A DNA stretch of 64,000 nt from Paraescarpia echinospica (GCA_020002185.1 CM034533.1:47362719-47426718), one strand, 5' to 3'. Positions 15,428 through 27,505 are shown, counted from the stretch's first letter. The notes: a model not told the origin generated them from the letters alone. Made by a program: numbers and translations.

Positions 15428-16512
15428 TTATTGTTTGCGTCCGGTGATGTAATTCGTAACACGGTACATAACTTTCGTGTCACGGGCAGACTCTTGTATT
15501 TTCTGACAATAAAACACGGACTTTGCCGTCATCGGTTGTTTTCTGTAGAGGTCTCGCATAGCTGTAAAAATGTCTCTATGCACAATTAGCCGCGTCTCTC
15601 GCCACCGCCGCTCTGCTCGCCGACGTTTGCTCTTCGCATCTGACAGCTCACAGTTGTACCAAGGTGTCTTGGGACGGATGGTGATAACACGGCTGGTGAG
15701 CGGTGCATGCTTTTTGATCAAATCTGCGATAGTGGTGTTGTATTGAAGATACAGTTCATCAATGCTGTTTCTAGGGCCAGTTAGCAGTCGCGAAGTTGTC
15801 AGATCTGCGACAAACTCAGCATTGTTTATTGCCGCGTATATCCTGTAGCTGATCTTTTTTCTCGGCTCTCTTGGCTTGACCGTTACAAGGTCACATTTGA
15901 TCACATGATGGTCAGTTAACAAAGTTTCAACTGATGCAGCATATACGATACAATCGGGCGTGTTTCGTGTTATCACGTGGGTTGGTTCAGTGACGTGCTG
16001 TTGGAAATCAGTATCACGGAGAAGGTCAGTGAGATCGCGGGCCTCGCTGGCACGATCATCGCCGTAATGCACGTTGAAGTCACCGACAATAACACACTGG
16101 GTCTGCTGTGTGGTTGCATGTTCCAGACCACGACTGAATTCATCGATGAATAAACGGAATGGCGTAGACTTCCGGATAGATGAAGGTGGTCGATATATCT
16201 TAACACTCGTATGATCGACGCTGCGCGAACATGACGCAATACTACTTCGATACCCTCAAACGACGGTATTGGCGTCGTTGAGCACAGCTGGTATGACGTC
16301 TTAAACATTACCCCAACTCCGCCGCCTCGTCGGTCGCTTCGCGGAAGATGGCGGAAATTGTATCCGTCGGGAGTAACGACGTATATGGAAGCAGCATCGT
16401 ATTCTGACAGCCATGTCTCAGTCATACAAATTGTATGAAAATCGCATTCGCTGATGTAATCACAAATTGCTTCGGCTTTGTTGCGAACTGATCTGGTGTT
16501 CATCAGTGCCAG
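15428..16512 (-). pseudogene. LINE APE endonuclease domain and linker, frameshifted
   Basis: The endonuclease nicks target DNA for target-primed reverse transcription. Visible family motifs in order are LALMNTRSVRNK (16512 downward), MTETWLS, RRGGGVGVMFK, then after a frame change near 16220 VKIYRPPSS, VIVGDFNVHYGDD and TDHHVIKCDL. These correspond to the Asn, Glu, Asp/Asn and His active-site blocks of the exonuclease-endonuclease-phosphatase fold. A basic linker (DAKSKRRRAERRW) and a tail ending YITGRKQ lead to the TAA at 15428-15430. The frameshift and the stop make this a pseudogene. Upstream codons (16914-16512) are open but have no recognisable domain. Confidence 0.85.
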
Positions 16513-17109
16513 GGTGGTCTGAACCGAATTGTTCACGTTACAGACAGACTTCGGATAAGACGGCGGTGTCGCACATTGTATTATGGTTGACATGTTCACT
16601 CCTGAGTGTTTGCATATATGGCTCACCTCACCCGTCACATGGCTGGCTGCACCAGCCAAGTGCCACCTGCTTGGCACCTTTGTTATTTTCCGGGATCGTC
16701 TTCTCAACCCGGCCTTTGTCCCGCGTTTGGTCGGTGGTCGGCGCAGACTGATAGCTGCTATCGTTGTTGTCCACGGATAGGTAGCCAGCTGCCAGCATTG
16801 TCTTAGTCCGAGCAGCAACGATCGTGACAATGCCATGCTCCAGTAGATCGAACACAGGTCCAGGCGGCGAATAAACCGGTTGCCGTTCCGCTCAGGTGCT
16901 TCCGTCGGCCACACCTCAGGTTAAAAGTCCAGATAAAATTCGATTAAAATTGAAGATAAAAACGCACTAAAACCACTAACAAGTGTTCCGCAGAGAATCC
17001 TTGATTGTCAATGAAGAGTATTGCTCAATATTTAGAATAACAACTAATATGTTACATTGAAAATTTATTATATTTCCAGGGGCAGCCACACCCAGCAGCG
17101 CTACTACTT

Positions 17110-17490
17110 TTCAAGTTTTATGAATTAATTAACTTAACTTAACTTACTTAAACTTACTTAATTTATTTACCAAATTATCATTTGGAATTAACTCATGCAC
17201 CTGGTCTGAAGTGCGAATGGTGTGTGTGGGAAGTGGATAAGACGTGAATTTTCGCAGTATGAAGAGATAGGTGAGGATAAAGATACGTTACCTCGAAGGT
17301 GAGTGACTGTTTGTTTGTGCGTGTACGTGTGTGTGGGTGTGTCTGCGTGTGTGTGTGTGTGTGCGCGTGTGTGTGCGCGTGTGTGTGTGTGTGTGTGTGA
17401 ATGTGTTTGTTTGTTTGTGTTTCTGTGTGTGTGTCAGTATCTTTGTGTGTGTGAGTGTGTGCGCGCGCGTGTGCGTGCGTGCGTGTATGT
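17110..17490. repeat. (AACTTA)-like short repeat and long (GT)n microsatellite
   Basis: Simple AACTTA-type repetition is seen at about 17128-17165. From about 17295 to 17490 the plus strand is an impure GT repeat (gtgtgtgcgcgtgtg). Open frames here, on either strand, are products of the dinucleotide composition. Confidence 0.9.
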
Positions 17491-19723
17491 GTTTTCGAGT
17501 TGCCTTAACATATGGGGTGGGTACACAATACAAAGAGAATGTCAGTTAGGTCAGATTTCCTAATAACGAGAACCCTCGGTATTATCAATGCACAATAACA
17601 AATTGCCAGGTTACGTCATGGACTTCCTGTTTGCCACTTTCTTGTGTGGTTATATTTGTAAATATTCCATCAAGGGTTGTGTGTTTTGTAGCCAGGCGTG
17701 TTTCCCTTGTATCTCAGATGATGTATACTTCCCTAAATATCAGTTTGTGCCTTTCAGGGTTTTTGTATCTAGACTCTTCTTGGGACTATTAAGAGTGAAT
17801 ACTTATAATATAGTTCTATTGTGTTGTATTTCCTCCTAGCTGTGCGCGCTATGCTGCAGGTTGGTGCACATATCAGAGTGCACAGCGCCTAACCTTATCA
17901 CACCTTGACATATACAACCTACACTTGAGTCGCTGTGAATACACTGACAGAGCAAGGACTGCGGGTAAACTAGAGAATGTGATGCTGCACAGGTGCAGCA
18001 CGGAGAAATATTCTCGTCACACACGGCTGACTCGGACACGCATGTCTGCATACACTCTGGGCCGCCTCGTAACCAACCTCGCTACACGAAACACTAGCAA
18101 TTACTTAAAAAACATCATATCAATCTATTCACTTATGTGTACTCTATCTCACTGAGAAACTAATGTACCTGTTATCAACAAGGGCTAATATGTTTAGCCC
18201 GGAACGCAGCGTATTATTTTCAGCTCAATTTGATAGATTTGAGTTTAATCCATCAAACTGAAATTTGTAAAATTTGTATAATTTTTCCAAATATTCAATA
18301 TTTGCCTCCTCTGACATCTATAAAATTACTCCTAATTATCACGAATAATATCATTGTTTTTGCCAGGATATAAAAGCTTTCACCAACGGAGAGGTACAAA
18401 TTGGCACACAATGTCCAAGATAATGCCACTGTATCAAGCAATATAAAAACAATGATTGTAATGTTAAATTATGGTTACCAGATTACCTCAATATCAATGT
18501 GTAAGACAACAACGAACAGGTTCCCTATTTAGTTTATATGAACAGGTTCCCGCTTTAGTTGATATTACTACCACTGCAAATAATAAATCCATATTATGTC
18601 CTAGGCTAGGCTAGCTATGAACTGTTGTATAGGAACATGGCTGGTCTTTTTCATATCCGTTGATTTTATTATAAAATATGGCCATACACATGCTAAAACA
18701 ATAAATGGTAATATATTCAGCATTGTTTGTTAGTTGTCGGTCTACGAAACCAATTAGTAATATTTATCAACACTGGTACTTCAGTCTACAACTAGGTAAC
18801 ATTAAAACACAGCGGCGTTTTGATTATCACACAGGTAGGTTTATTCATACTGAAATACCACCCAGACGCTTGGCCATTTCAGTCAAATAAATTAGCTCTT
18901 GCTCTCTGATTATTTGCAGACTAATCGGCGGTCATCTTGATAATGGCAGCCATCTTGGATTTCCGGTAATGTTTAGTAATATCAACGTAACCATGTACAT
19001 TCTATCTTCATGTCATATTTACTTCATTTGATTAGTTAAATATAGAGTCATATCGGCAGAAAATATTGGTTGAAGCCCACAAAATAATCATTAGCTCCTG
19101 TAATACCGTGGAAAATAATTTAACAGGCGCTCACGTATAAAACATTTCGGGGAATTCCGGTGGTGAATTGATTTGAATTTGGTGCAGCAAACTTGCGAAA
19201 ATATAAGGATATTTGATCAAGATAAGTGATATTATTGAGCGTATAGCATACATAACGTAATTATAGATATATATTAAGCAATATTTTTTTTTTAAAGTTA
19301 GCTAGAGGGAGTAATCTAGGGTAGATTAAAAGTAGGCGATTTGCGAGCGATAATTGGGGACGTTAATGTAATCGGAACGTTGTTTACAAAGTAGGTCACT
19401 GGCGAAGTTAGCGTACCGTGAACGACAATAGAATACCGTTATTTGAGATAATCGGTGTAGTTAGATGAGTAATTAAAACCTGAAATAACAATCTTTTAAA
19501 GTGTATAATAGTACACAGGAAACAGTCTTTGTAAAGACTACCTTGTATCTAAGCCTAACTTGAATACATTGTCATCGACATCGTAACTAGGTAAGGCACG
19601 GTGTGTCACTGTGTGTTAACAAATATAACTAACTATAACCTAAACAATCTGATGTAAATTGTACACAGAAAAGTATTTTCAAAGACTACATAAAAACTAC
19701 TTTGAACATAAATAAACTCTGAT
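17491..19723. other. No gene recognised; AT-rich spacer with one dispersed repeat
   Basis: I see no convincing exon here. Short open frames lack any family signature. The stretch includes a dispersed repeat at about 18925-19085, listed separately. The last about 200 bases may be the 5' untranslated region of the LINE that follows: an aacagtctttgtaaagacta motif at 19525 resembles one 50 bases ahead of the second copy at 58206. Confidence 0.6.
18925..19085 (+). repeat. Dispersed repeat, copy 1 (flanks LINE copy A)
   Basis: The segment ggtcatcttgataatggcag..., running to cggcagaaaatattggt, has a diverged direct copy at 24115-24285 (ggccatcttaaaaatggtag..., ending gacagaaaacattggt). The two lie on either side of the LINE copy at 19724-23990. 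Confidence 0.65.
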
Positions 19724-21125
19724 ATGGCACCTTGCAAGCGGCAACTCAGGGCAAAACGACACCTAGTTTGCAACGACTGCCAGAGCTGGGTGGATTTTGC
19801 GTTGTCTGGCTGTCCAAAATCATGGGCAGAGACCAAAGATGACGGATTCACCTTTCGGTGTATGGGGTGTTTGAGGGTGGAATGTCTGATGAAGGAGGTG
19901 TGTAAGTTGACGGATATAGTGAAGGAGGTGGAGGCGAGTCTCAACATAGAAATAGATGGAGCAGAGAGGGATGACGCGGAGAGAGTTGAGAATTCTACAA
20001 CACAGAAGGAGCAGAGTTGTCACACGGAGACTGAAGAAAGGAGACTGAGAGGAAGGAAGGTGACCGGTGTGAAGGAACAAGACATTGAGAAAACAGAGGG
20101 ACGGAGGAAAAGTGTTCGGCAGAGGAAAAGAAAACGGGCCAGTGGGGATAGATCAGCAGGTAGTCAGACTGTAGCGAACGAGGAGAGACACGACAGCGAT
20201 AGAGGTGGTGAAGAAGTAGATACCACAGAGGCAGTTGGTAAGACTGTGAGACAGAAGACTGATGGAAGAAGACAGTGTTCAGCAAAAAACAGAAAACATG
20301 ACAGGCGTGAAGGTGACAGGGGAGAAAGTGACCGTAGTGAAGGAGGTAGCCGGGGAAAAGGGACGGGAGAGGAGAGAAGAAAATGTGATGGGAGGAAAGA
20401 AGAAGGGACGAAAGGAAGTGAGAGTAAATGTGCTAGAAGAGAAGATGACAGGAGGAAAGGGGACAAGAGAAAACGCGACAGGAAAGAAGGGAATGGAAGA
20501 GAATGTGACAGGAGAGAAGACGACAAGAGGAAAAGACAACAACCAGACATATGCAAACCGGAGGAGCTACTCCGAGGCAGTGATTGAGGGGGCAAGGAGA
20601 AAAGAGAGAGTGTTTATGGGCGATTCAATTCTGAGAAAAACAGACAAGACTATATGCGAGGGGAAGGACGTTGTTGTATGTCTACCGGGGGCTAGGATAG
20701 AGCATGTGACCGAAAGGGTAGAGAAGGTATTGGGGCATGGCAAGGGAGGGTCTATACTAGTACACGTTGGGACAAACAATGCAGACAAGGAGGGAACAAC
20801 TGGGATAGTTCAGAAGTACAGACATCTAGTGAGGAAGCTAAAGAAGACAAGAGTGGAACAGGTTATTCTCTCAGGAATTTTGCCAGTAATGGGAGGAAGG
20901 GGGGCAAGATACAGAAACTGTAAGAGGATGGCGATCAACGCACTAGTTGAGCAGATGTGTGAGGAAGAGGGCGTGGGATTCATAGATTTATGGGGGTACT
21001 TTGTTGGGAGAGAAGATATGTACATGAGAGATGGCCTCCATCTAAGTGGAAAGGGGGCAGCAGTATTCTCAGAGAATCTGCTGCGATCTGTTGACAGTGG
21101 GACAGGTTGCATTTATTTAAACTAA
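19724..21125 (+). pseudogene. LINE ORF1 protein, copy A (Cys/His finger plus SGNH esterase), frameshifted
   Basis: The N-terminal frame opens MAPCKRQLRAKRHLVCNDC and carries the paired CxxC finger (CNDC and CMGC). It then runs into a highly charged linker rich in K, R, E and G. The esterase half is in another frame: VFMGDSILRK (nucleophile block GDS), LVHVGTNNAD (block III) and MRDGLHLSGKG (Asp/His block), ending at 21125. The indel must lie before about 20262. Between 20262 and 20587 both frames are open because the linker is nearly pure purine. Compared with the intact 401-residue copy B, no domain is lost, only the frame. Confidence 0.88.
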
Positions 21126-23894
21126 ATTCGCAGGGGGGACTCGCAGAGAAGCCTGAAACTGGAGGCATAGATAAAGGCAGCAAAAATAATTCAGCAAAGA
21201 ACAGTCTGGAAAACTGTTCTGAAGCTGGGTATAAATGTGTTTGTTTAAATGCAAGGAGTATAGTAAACAAAAGAAATGAACTAAACATTATGGTAGAAGA
21301 TATTGACCCTCACATAATAGGTATAACCGAATCATGGGCAACCACCGATATATCAGATGCCGAATTGGGACTGACAGGATATGTAATGTTTAGGAAAGAT
21401 AGAATAGGAAGAAGGGGAGGTGGAGTTATTTTATATATTAAAGAATCTATCCAGGCTTATGAAATAAAATTAGACAGAGAAGCAGATTGCAAAGAAGCTG
21501 TTTGGTGTAACATAGTTACAGGAAACTCAACGTTAACGGTTGGATTAGTTTATCGAAGTCCAAACATAAGCATAGAAGGGAATAAAAAATACAAAACGCT
21601 ATAAGGGAAGTGAGCAAACGGGACTGTGTTATTATGGGGGATTTTAACCATGGGCATATAAAATGGAAATATCTACAGAGTATGGGTAGTGAGGACCACA
21701 AGTTTTTAGTTTTAGTACAAGACAGTTTCCTTTCTCAACATGTGCTTGAACCAACCAGGGGAGAGAATGTGTTAGACTTAGATTTGTCCTCACAGAATGA
21801 ATTAGTTGACAATGTTAAATTATGTGAGCCTCTGGGAAGTAGTGATCACAACCAGATACATTTTACCATCAAAGTAAAATCAGAAAGAAACAATAAAAAG
21901 CAGTTCAGGAGAAATTTCCACAAAGGAAGATATAAGGAAATGAGGAAATATTTAGCAAAGATAGACTGGAATAATACACTGAAGAATAAGACAGCAACAG
22001 AATGCTGGAATATCTTAAAGAATGAAATAGAGTGCATCTATTTGTTCCCTTCAAAAAACAAGGGAAACGGACCAGAAAGAAATACTTATCGAAAGAAGCC
22101 ATTAGAAAAATTAAGTATAAACAAATGATGTGGAAGTCATATAGACGTACTGGCAATGACGAAGACTACAACATTTATAAAGAAGCACTAAACCAAGCTA
22201 CAGCTGAAATTAGAAATTCAAAGAGAAGCTATGAACATAAATTAGCTTGTAATATAAAACATGACAGCAAGAGGTTTTATGCGTATGTTCGAAGCAAACA
22301 GAAAGTTCAGGATAAGGTCGGTCCTCTAGAAGATAGTGCTGGAAATATAATATCAGAAGGATTCTTAATGGCAGAAGACCTAAATGAGTATTTTAGTTCA
22401 GTGTTTACCAGAGAAGACACTAGTTCACTGCCAGTACCAGAGGCTAAGTTCAAGGGGGCAGAATCAGACTATTTAAGACAGTTAATTGTAACCCCAGAAA
22501 TGGTAGCTAAGAAAATTAGGGCTATGAAGGAAAATAAATCACCTGGAGTGGATGGTATTCCACCCAAACTACTAGTGGAAATTGTAGAACAAATTAGCAT
22601 ACCGCTTGCAACAGTTTTCAACTTGTCATTAGAAGAGGGAGTGGTTCCTTTAGAATGGAAAGAAGCAAATATTATACCGTTATTTAAAAAAGGTTCGAGA
22701 AACAAGTCAAATAATTATAGACCAGTTAGTTTAACATCTGTGATTTGTAAATTATTAGAAAGACTAATTAAAGATCACATGGTGGATTTTCTTGTTAAAC
22801 ATAACTTGATAAACCCATCTCAACATGGGTTTCTAAAAGCGAGGTCATGCTCAACAAATATGTTATGTTTTTTGGAAGATATCACTAAGTGGGTAGATGA
22901 TGGATCACCAGTAGATATCATATAATAGAAAAATGGCTGATTGACAGAAGACAACGGGTAGTTGTTGATGGGGAGGCTTCAAACTGGAAATCAGTTTTGA
23001 GTGGGGTTCCACAGGGATCAGTACTGGGACCTATATTATTCTTAATATATATAAACGATTTGGACGATGATATAGCTAGTAAGGTGTTGAAATTTGCAGA
23101 TGATACAAAAGTGTTTAGAAGGATTAAAAGTGATGGGGATAGACAGCATTTACAAGATGATTTTGACAGGTTGATCAAATGGTCTGAACAGGGGCAAATG
23201 TTGTTCAATTTTGGGAAATGTAAATGCCTTCACACAGGACATGGGAACGAATATGTAGAATATACAATGGGGGGAACTGTACTAAGTACTACTGTAAAAG
23301 GAAAAGACTTAGGGCTGACAATTAGTGCTGACATGAAGGTTTCAGAGCAGTGTGGAATTGCAGCTTCAAAGGGAAATCAAATCCTTGGATTGATTAGGCG
23401 AAATATAGCATAAAAAGAAAAAGAACTAATATTACCGCTGTACAAAACAATAGTTAGGCCTCATTTAGAAAATTGTATACAAGCGTGGAGGCCATACCGC
23501 AAGAAGGACATAGATATGCTAGAAAGAGTACAAAGGAGAGCGACTAAAATGATACCAAAACTGAGGGATCTTAGTTATGTAAAACGCCTAAAAGAATGTG
23601 GTTTAACAATACTAGAGACCAGGAGATTGAGAGGAGATCAGATAGAAGTGTTTAAAATATTGAATGGTTATGAAAATATTGATAGAAATATGTTTTTTTC
23701 AGTTAAGAAAGACTAGAGGACATGAAGTTACATTAGTAAAGGAGCAGTGTAGATTAGACGTGAGAAAGTTCTCATTTTCACAAAGGACTGTGAATGAATG
23801 GAACAGATTATCTGATGATTGTGTGGGTGCTAGTAGTGTGAATATGTTTAAAAATAAAATCGACACATACCTCAGAAGGGCTGGATATATGTAA
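21107..23894 (+). pseudogene. LINE ORF2 (endonuclease plus reverse transcriptase), copy A, broken
   Basis: Endonuclease blocks appear as CLNARSIVNKRN, GITESW, RRGGGVILYI and GLVYRSPN, then after a frameshift near 21590 as VIMGDFNHGHIKW and GSSDHNQIHF. A further frame change near 22030-22130 leads into RT: SPGVDGIPPKLL, ANIIPLFKKG and NYRPVSLTSV. At 22919-22924 the frame hits a stop exactly where about 100 bases, including the motif A block (LDFQKAFD in copy B), are deleted. RT resumes with SGVPQGSVLGPILF and KFADDTKVF, and then the C-terminal region (MLERVQRRATKMIP). Without the motif A aspartate the polymerase cannot work, whatever the frameshifts. Confidence 0.9.
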
Positions 23895-23916
23895 ATAAAA
23901 GGGTTGGACTCTCGAT

Positions 23917-23990
23917 AAGCCAAAGGGCTTCCTTGTCCACCTGCCATCTAGAGTTAATTCTCTGGATGGCAATCTTGTTAAATCTTGTTA
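23917..23990 (+). promoter_or_regulatory. LINE 3'-end double hairpin and terminal repeat, copy A
   Basis: Hairpin 1 is AAGCC-aaag-GGCTT (23917-23930). Hairpin 2 is a 12-bp stem at 23942-23953 pairing with 23960-23971 around a TTAATT loop (TGCCATCTAGAG / CTCTGGATGGCA, one T-G pair). The element ends in two copies of aatcttgtta. In CR1/L2-type elements the 3' end is what the RT recognises, so these stems are the likely recognition structure (inference). Confidence 0.75.
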
Positions 23991-24114
23991 AAAAGATGCA
24001 CAGTTTAACATAATTGCAGCAAACTATTGAGTTGGCAGTTCGTTTAAAAATGGTACGTGATTATTCAAAATAGGCTTCAGTAGTTGTTTCTGTATTGATG
24101 GTGGATTTTGGAGG

Positions 24115-24285
24115 ACCATTTGGGGGCCATCTTAAAAATGGTAGCCAGTTTGGATTTTCAGCCAGCCATGTGTAATAACATCAGCCTGACCATCATATTT
24201 TTATGTCAAATTTGTTTTATTTGATCACTTCTTCCTTAAATATGGAGTCACATCGACAGAAAACATTGGTTTGAGCGGCCATTTA
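24115..24285 (+). repeat. Dispersed repeat, copy 2
   Basis: This is a diverged direct copy of the repeat at 18925-19085. It lies about 125 bp beyond the 3' end of LINE copy A. It continues to about 24420 as AT-rich sequence without genes. Confidence 0.6.
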
Positions 24286-24421
24286 AAAAATTTGAAAATT
24301 CCATTTTTCAGTCAACTACATTTTTTCAGATTTTTTTTATATGACGGTTGGTAGATGTTTCGGGCTTGTTTCCCACAAAAATTGTTTCAGTTCATTGCTT
24401 GATATATCATCCTCCAAAATT

Positions 24422-25500
24422 CATTTACGTATATCAAGAATAATATAGGTCCCAACACTGACCCCTATGGTACTCCAGACAAAACTGATTTCCAGTTTGA
24501 AATCTTCCCCTCTACTATTTCTCTCTGTCTTATGTTTGTCAACCATGTTTGTAACCAACTGACCAAACCATCCCCTGTACCATGGGTTTTTGTTTAAGTA
24601 ACCATCTTTGATTTGGCCCTTTATCAAATGCTTTCTGAAAATCTAAATAGACAAGATCCACTGGTGATCCATCATCTAACCATTTTGTAATTTTGTGTAA
24701 AAACCACAAGAGATTGGTTAGATAAGACATAGCTTTTAGAAACCCATGTTGAAATTCATTTATTAATTTGTGTTTTACAAGGAATTCCACCATGTGGTCT
24801 GTAATAAGCATTTCTAATAATATGCATTAAACTGATGTTAAGCTCACTGGTCTGTAATTCTCAGTCTTGCTCATCGATCCCGTTTTTTTAAATAATGGTG
24901 TAGTGTTTGCTTTTTTCCATTCTAGTGGAACGATTCCCTCTTTAAGTGACAAGCTAAATAATGTTGCAAATGGTGTACTGATTTGGTGTACAATTTCCTT
25001 AAGAAGTTTTGGTCGTATGCCGTCAACTCCAGGTGATTCGTTTTCTTTCATCATCTTAATTTTCTTTGATATCATTTCAGGAGTAACAAAGAACTGCCAT
25101 AATTGATTTAATTCATCCCTCAAATTTATTAACTGGTAATGGCAAGGAACTTATATCTTCTGTGGTAAATACTGCGCTGAAACACTCATTCAGGGCCTCT
25201 GCCATTTGACACCCATCAGACATTACATTTCTTGCACCGTTTTCTAGTGGTCCCACATAATCACGAACCTTCTGTTTACTCGTTACATAAGCATAGACAC
25301 TCTTGCTATCATTTTTTTATTATATAATTCACCAATTTTTGCTCAAAAGTTCGTTTGGATTTTCGAATTTCGCTTGTAACTAGGTTACGGGCCTCTTTAT
25401 AGTTTTCTCTATTTCCAATGTTTCTGTAAACTCTCCACATAATTTGTTTGTAAGCAAACTTTCGTATAGCTTTTCATAGCTGTTTCTTCCTAGATTCCTA
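24422..25500 (-). pseudogene. Second CR1-like LINE, RT fragment, minus strand
   Basis: Read on the minus strand, this gives RT blocks in order: KVRDYVGPLE and SSLPLP in the linker, SPGVDGIRPKLLKEI, ANTTPLFKKTG, NYRPVSLTSV, DHMVEFLVKHKLI, then VYLDFQKAFDKGPN (motif A) and SVLSGVP-GSVLGPILFL (motif B, with a stop where Gln is expected). It is cut off just before the FADD motif. It is clearly related to the plus-strand LINE but more diverged, and it carries several frame changes, so it is an older insertion of a sister subfamily. Confidence 0.85.
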
Positions 25501-25504
25501 GTTT

Positions 25505-26065
25505 CCCTTGCGTTCCCTTTATCCATCTCTCATCCTCCCCTGATCTTCCCATGTCTATTCCTCGCGCACTCCTCCTATCTCAGCTGTGGCTTTCCCCTTT
25601 TACGGTGTCATTTATGTTGTTCCGTCTCTGCTCTCTTCGGTATTTTTTCGGCATCTGTCTTTGCCAAGTGGCCTGCCCATCTCATCCGGCTTCTCAATAA
25701 TCCTCCTGTTACACTGCATTGCATTGCAGCCTCTTTTCTCAGGTCATTCGCCCTACTTCTGTCTACCCTCTTTGTTCTTGTTATTTTTCTAACCTAGTTG
25801 TTTTCGCAAACTTGCAGCTTCTGTTGTTGTTGTTCTGTTAGCACCGTTGTCTCCAGACCATATAGGCATGCCGGTGTAACACACACTCTCAGGGCTTTCT
25901 CTTTCAGCTTTTTTTATATTTTTCTGTCCATCATGACTCCCTCTACCTTTCTCCAAGCATTGACTGCTGCTTGTATTCAGCGTCGCACCTCCACATCTGA
26001 ACGCCCATCCGCCGTAAGGTGTCGTTGCCCATCGGTTATCCCTTCGGCCCGCTGACAGACAGCTG
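25505..26065 (-). pseudogene. LINE RT C-terminal remnant of a different family, minus strand
   Basis: On the minus strand the sequence reads TADGRSDVEVRR, AVNAWRKVEGVMMDRK, VTPACLYGLETTVLTEQQQQ, KLQVCENN and LLRSRMRWAGHLAKTD, with stops in between. This is the RT thumb and C-terminal region common in invertebrate LINEs ('...KVEGVMLDRKISRKLKGK...'). It is a different family from its neighbour at 24422-25500 and abuts it, so this is a nest of insertions. Confidence 0.75.
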
Positions 26066-26720
26066 ATCGTGTCATGGCTGCTGTTTTAAGGGGACCTTGT
26101 TTGACAGTGCCGTGGCGTCGAGCAGTTGTGACGCGCTGCGGCGGATTGACGTAACTCGGAAGTGACGTAACGGTTGCAACGCGCCATTTACGCTTGCTTC
26201 CCTAAATACATAGGAACACCAGTGACATTTCCTGGTTTAACCCAGAATACAACTGTGCACGGTTATGCGGGCAACACATGACAACAGTCAAGGTTTTTAG
26301 AACGACTAATGTTACTACCGACGTTGTAACTCGTCTAGCCCCTGTGTGGGCGTGCGTGCGTGCGCGCGTCTCATGCCAGAGATAGTTTCAACAAGGCGCG
26401 CAGGAGATTACTCTCAGTTTGTAAAACAGCATGATCTTGTCGATAATAAGGATGGGGATATTTTCATTATTCAGGATCCGACCTCGGCTTTTGGTCAACA
26501 AAAGCATTCATCTGTCCCCTGTGTTCTTGATACGGCAATCATCGCCCTCCATGGGTCTCCGGCTCCTCCCTCGACCTTTTAATAGAGGTTATTGTTCGAA
26601 GATGACGTCATGTTTTATTGCCAGCATAATAACATTTATAACAACCAGATCAATGTATTATGTTCACCAACATGGGCATGTAGCTTACATTGCTGTCGTT
26701 TTATTACGTGCATGGGCAAA
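26066..26720. other. No gene recognised
   Basis: This is mixed-composition sequence between LINE remnants. Short open frames (for example 26346-26582) show no domain, and I see nothing else to annotate. Confidence 0.5.
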
Positions 26721-26721
26721 T

Positions 26722-27505
26722 GGAAAGTGGCAAATGTTGTTCAATTTTGGCAAATGTAAATGCCTCCACACAGGACATGGGAACGAAAATGAAGAATATA
26801 CAATGGGGGTACTGTACTTCGTACTTCTGTAAAAGAAAAGGACTTAGGATTAACCATTAATGTTGATATGAAGGTTTCTGAGCAGTGCGGATTTGCAGCT
26901 TCAAAAGGAAATCAAATCATTGGATTAATTAGGCGAAATATAGCGTACATATAAGGAAAATGAACTAACAATACCGCTGTACAAAACAATAGTTAGACCT
27001 CATTTTGAATACTGTATACAAGCGTGGAGGCCATACCGCAAGAAGGACATAGATATGCTAGAAAGAGTACAGAGGAGAGCGACTAAAATAATACCAAAAT
27101 TGAGCGATCTTAGTTATGAAAAACGCCTGAACGAATGTGGTTTAACAACATATAGTCCAGGAAATTGAGAGGAAATCAAATAGAAGTGTTTAAAATATTG
27201 AATGGTTATGAAAATATTTATATAAATATTTTTTCTCTGTTAAAAAAGTAAAAGAGCAGTGTAGATTATATATAAGAAAGTTATCATTTTCACAAAGAAC
27301 CGTAAATGAATGGAACATATTATCTGCTGATTGTGTGGGTGCTAGTAGTATGTTTTAAAGATAAAATCGACAAATACCTCAGAAGGGCAGGATACATATA
27401 GATGAAAGGGTTGGAATATCGATAAGCCAAAGGGCTTCCTTGTCCACCTGCCATCTAGAGTTAATTATCTGGGTGGCAATCTTGTTAAATCTTATTACAA
27501 ATAGT
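26722..27505 (+). pseudogene. 5'-truncated copy of the CR1-like LINE (3' end only)
   Basis: It starts abruptly at aaagtggcaaatgttgttca, matching copy B from about 61632. It covers the codons for MLFNFGKCKCLHTGHGNE through the C-terminus (MLERVQRRATK, NEWN) and ends with the hairpin region (27422-27478) and the terminal repeat. Several frameshifts are present. Five-prime truncation is typical of target-primed reverse transcription. The hairpin-2 stem here has a T-G wobble and one G/A mismatch. Confidence 0.88.

Larger units (their letters stand above)
14918..16914 (-). mobile_element. Decayed CR1/L2-like LINE fragment (endonuclease plus start of RT)
   Basis: Read on the minus strand, this piece contains the APE-endonuclease of a non-LTR retrotransposon followed by the linker and the first part of the reverse transcriptase. 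It stops before RT motif A, so the 3' half is missing. The satellite begins immediately beyond it, and the truncation point lies close to that junction. One frameshift (about 16220) and one in-frame TAA (15428-15430) break the frame, so it cannot code for a working protein. Family assignment rests on the endonuclease and RT motifs and is tentative at clade level. Confidence 0.85.
19724..23990 (+). mobile_element. CR1-like LINE, copy A (nearly full length, dead)
   Basis: This copy has the full order ORF1 (finger plus esterase), ORF2 (endonuclease plus RT), 3' hairpins and a terminal aatcttgtta direct repeat. It is closely related to copy B at 58261-62440, with most of the proteins aligning residue for residue. 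It is inactivated by a frameshift in ORF1, two frameshifts in the endonuclease half of ORF2, and a deletion of roughly 100 bases that removes RT motif A. The 5' boundary is uncertain because the untranslated leader differs between the copies. I use the ORF1 start as the left limit. Confidence 0.9.

Noticed and set aside
17288..17563. Cys/Val-rich and His/Thr-rich open frames
   Set aside because: They are translations of a GT microsatellite on both strands. The same applies at 28008-28277, 32274-32573 and 36830-37201.
19633..20595. Long Ser/Leu/Pro-rich minus-strand frames over LINE ORF1 (also 58392-58894)
   Set aside because: They are antisense of the purine-rich charged linker of ORF1 and carry no domain.
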